Below, piece after piece: positions 62,986 through 64,000 of a stretch of DNA of 64,000 bases. This stretch comes from Strigops habroptila (Eukaryota; Chordata; Aves; Psittaciformes; Psittacidae), in NCBI RefSeq assembly GCF_004027225.2, contig NC_044279.2, positions 51,980,744 to 52,044,743 of the forward strand, read 5' to 3'. The notes below the pieces were generated by a model. The model saw only the letters and a program-made list of their open reading frames with translations, was not told the DNA's origin and searched no databases. Positions within the stretch are counted from its first letter, which is position 1. Every line of letters begins with the position of its first letter. The position numbers were made by a program, and so were the translations under genes.

Positions 62986-64000
62986 CGAGAAAACTGCATC
63001 TTCTGGGTGCTGGCAGGATGAAGTGCAATACCAAACCTGCTGCTGATCTGTCCAGGTGGTCAAAGTCCTTTTTAGACCAGAGGTGGCAGGAACACTGGGC
63101 TTGGTTTACACTGTCATTATTTCTGTGACTTGACCAGAGATGTTCCTTACCCACCTCCTCACCTATGAAGTGATGAGAGACTCAAGGTGAGCATTTCTTC
63201 CATTCTTTTGCAGGTGGGTGTTGTGTGGCATGTGGTTTTGGTACCCTGTGTCACCGTAGTAACAGCAAGTCGTCGTTTCCCGGCAACTGTCAGGGTTGCT
63301 AAGAGAAAAATCAGCAGCATTCGTAAATCTGACGTCTTTGACATCATCCACTCACATTACATTGGGATGGGTTTGATGGAAAGAAGATGGCATGGTGGCC
63401 ACTCTCATCTCTTTTAACTCAGCCATATGTTGGTTTTCATAAATAATTACACTGTCTATAAGGCATTGGAATAGCCTGTCTGGAGTCAGGGAACATGGAT
63501 CCTGTTTGCCCTCCTTGGTCAATTCAGTAACTATAGGAAATGTTTTCTGCCTTCTGCTTTAAGATTAAATTAGTTCTGTGGATAGAAATTACTATCTACA
63601 TGCTAAGCATTATCACTGGTCTTTGATGCTCTGCTTCCCAGTACATTTCATAGGTGGCTTCACTGAGAAAGAAACTTTGCCAAAAGGTCTCCTCTGCCAG
63701 TGTTTAATTCTTAAAACATTTTGCTTCATAAACCTACCTGTTCATAGGCCACTGTGTGGAAGCTGTAGTTGGAGTGGGGAGTGTGCGTGTGGGCAGGGGA
63801 AGGAGCAGCAGATTCAGTAAGGTATTACTCCAGCTTAGCTCTGTGGAATTGAGTGGAGTTATAGCAACGCAAATCTAGAGCAATACAGTGATGAATTTGC
63901 TTGCATCTGCCCACTCTGAGCCAGAGCTGGAGACATTACTATTTGCTGGTGCATGCCAAAGCATGTGCAGAGTGAGTTGTTGTGCTCTCTACAGTGCACA
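62986..64000. other. Intergenic DNA to the window end
   Basis: No gene is recognised. The notable feature is the X-box/CRE-like cluster near 63250-63346, listed separately. Short open frames are unremarkable. Confidence 0.45.
63250..63346. promoter_or_regulatory. X-box and CRE-like motif cluster, candidate enhancer
   Basis: GTCACCGTAGTAAC at 63250-63263 fits the RFX X-box consensus GTNRCC-N-RGYAAC with a 2-base spacer. A second near-match, GTTTCCCGGCAAC, lies at 63275-63287. Two CRE-like words follow, TGACGTCT at 63330-63337 and TGACATCA at 63339-63346. The block has more CpG than its surroundings (63255-63282). X-box plus CRE-like pairs occur in RFX/CREB-controlled enhancers, but the motifs are short, so this is a hypothesis. 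Confidence 0.3.

Overview
The window is a piece of vertebrate nuclear genome and almost certainly avian. It has one long, unmistakable gene, the intronless coding region of a Shaker-type potassium channel, KCNA1 (Kv1.1), at 10313-11788 on the + strand. The rest is untranslated or intergenic DNA containing CR1 LINE fragments and three solo LTRs of an ERVL-like avian family. CR1 dominance, this LTR type and the lack of Alu, L1 or B elements all point to a bird. The LTR family resembles repeats I remember from Neoaves such as songbirds, so a non-galliform bird is likely but not proven.

Layout. 1-7950: upstream intergenic DNA with one minus-strand solo LTR (3425-3990, perfect 5-bp target duplication). 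7955-8745: a strong CpG island, the probable KCNA1 promoter. About 8480-9091: probable noncoding first exon ending at a consensus splice donor. 9092-10173: inferred 5' UTR intron with an (ATTT)n/(TG)n microsatellite. 10174-10312: ATG-free pyrimidine-rich leader. 10313-11788: KCNA1 coding sequence, 491 codons. 11789 to about 17.85 kb: AT-rich DNA without recognisable interspersed repeats, best read as a long 3' UTR. From there to 64 kb I found no coding gene. That stretch is a gene desert with CR1 fragments at about 28.0, 34.6, 43.5, 44.6, 49.2, 54.4, 55.3, 60.8 and 62.7 kb. It also holds solo LTRs at 31.9-32.4 kb (+) and 34.8-35.3 kb (-, nested inside a CR1), an exact 86-bp tandem duplication at 21.9 kb, and a small cluster of X-box/CRE-like motifs near 63.3 kb.

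How it works together. The channel forms homo- or heterotetramers at axons and nerve terminals and sets excitability. The CpG island, 5' intron, leader and long 3' UTR are its likely control regions. The most distinctive observations are a Phe-to-Leu change in the otherwise conserved S4 voltage sensor, a hairpin around the I/V RNA-editing codon that places an A.C mismatch at the edited base, the nested LTR-in-CR1 insertion, and the exact 86-bp tandem duplication. I did not find a new multigene system, and most of the window is ordinary avian intergenic DNA.
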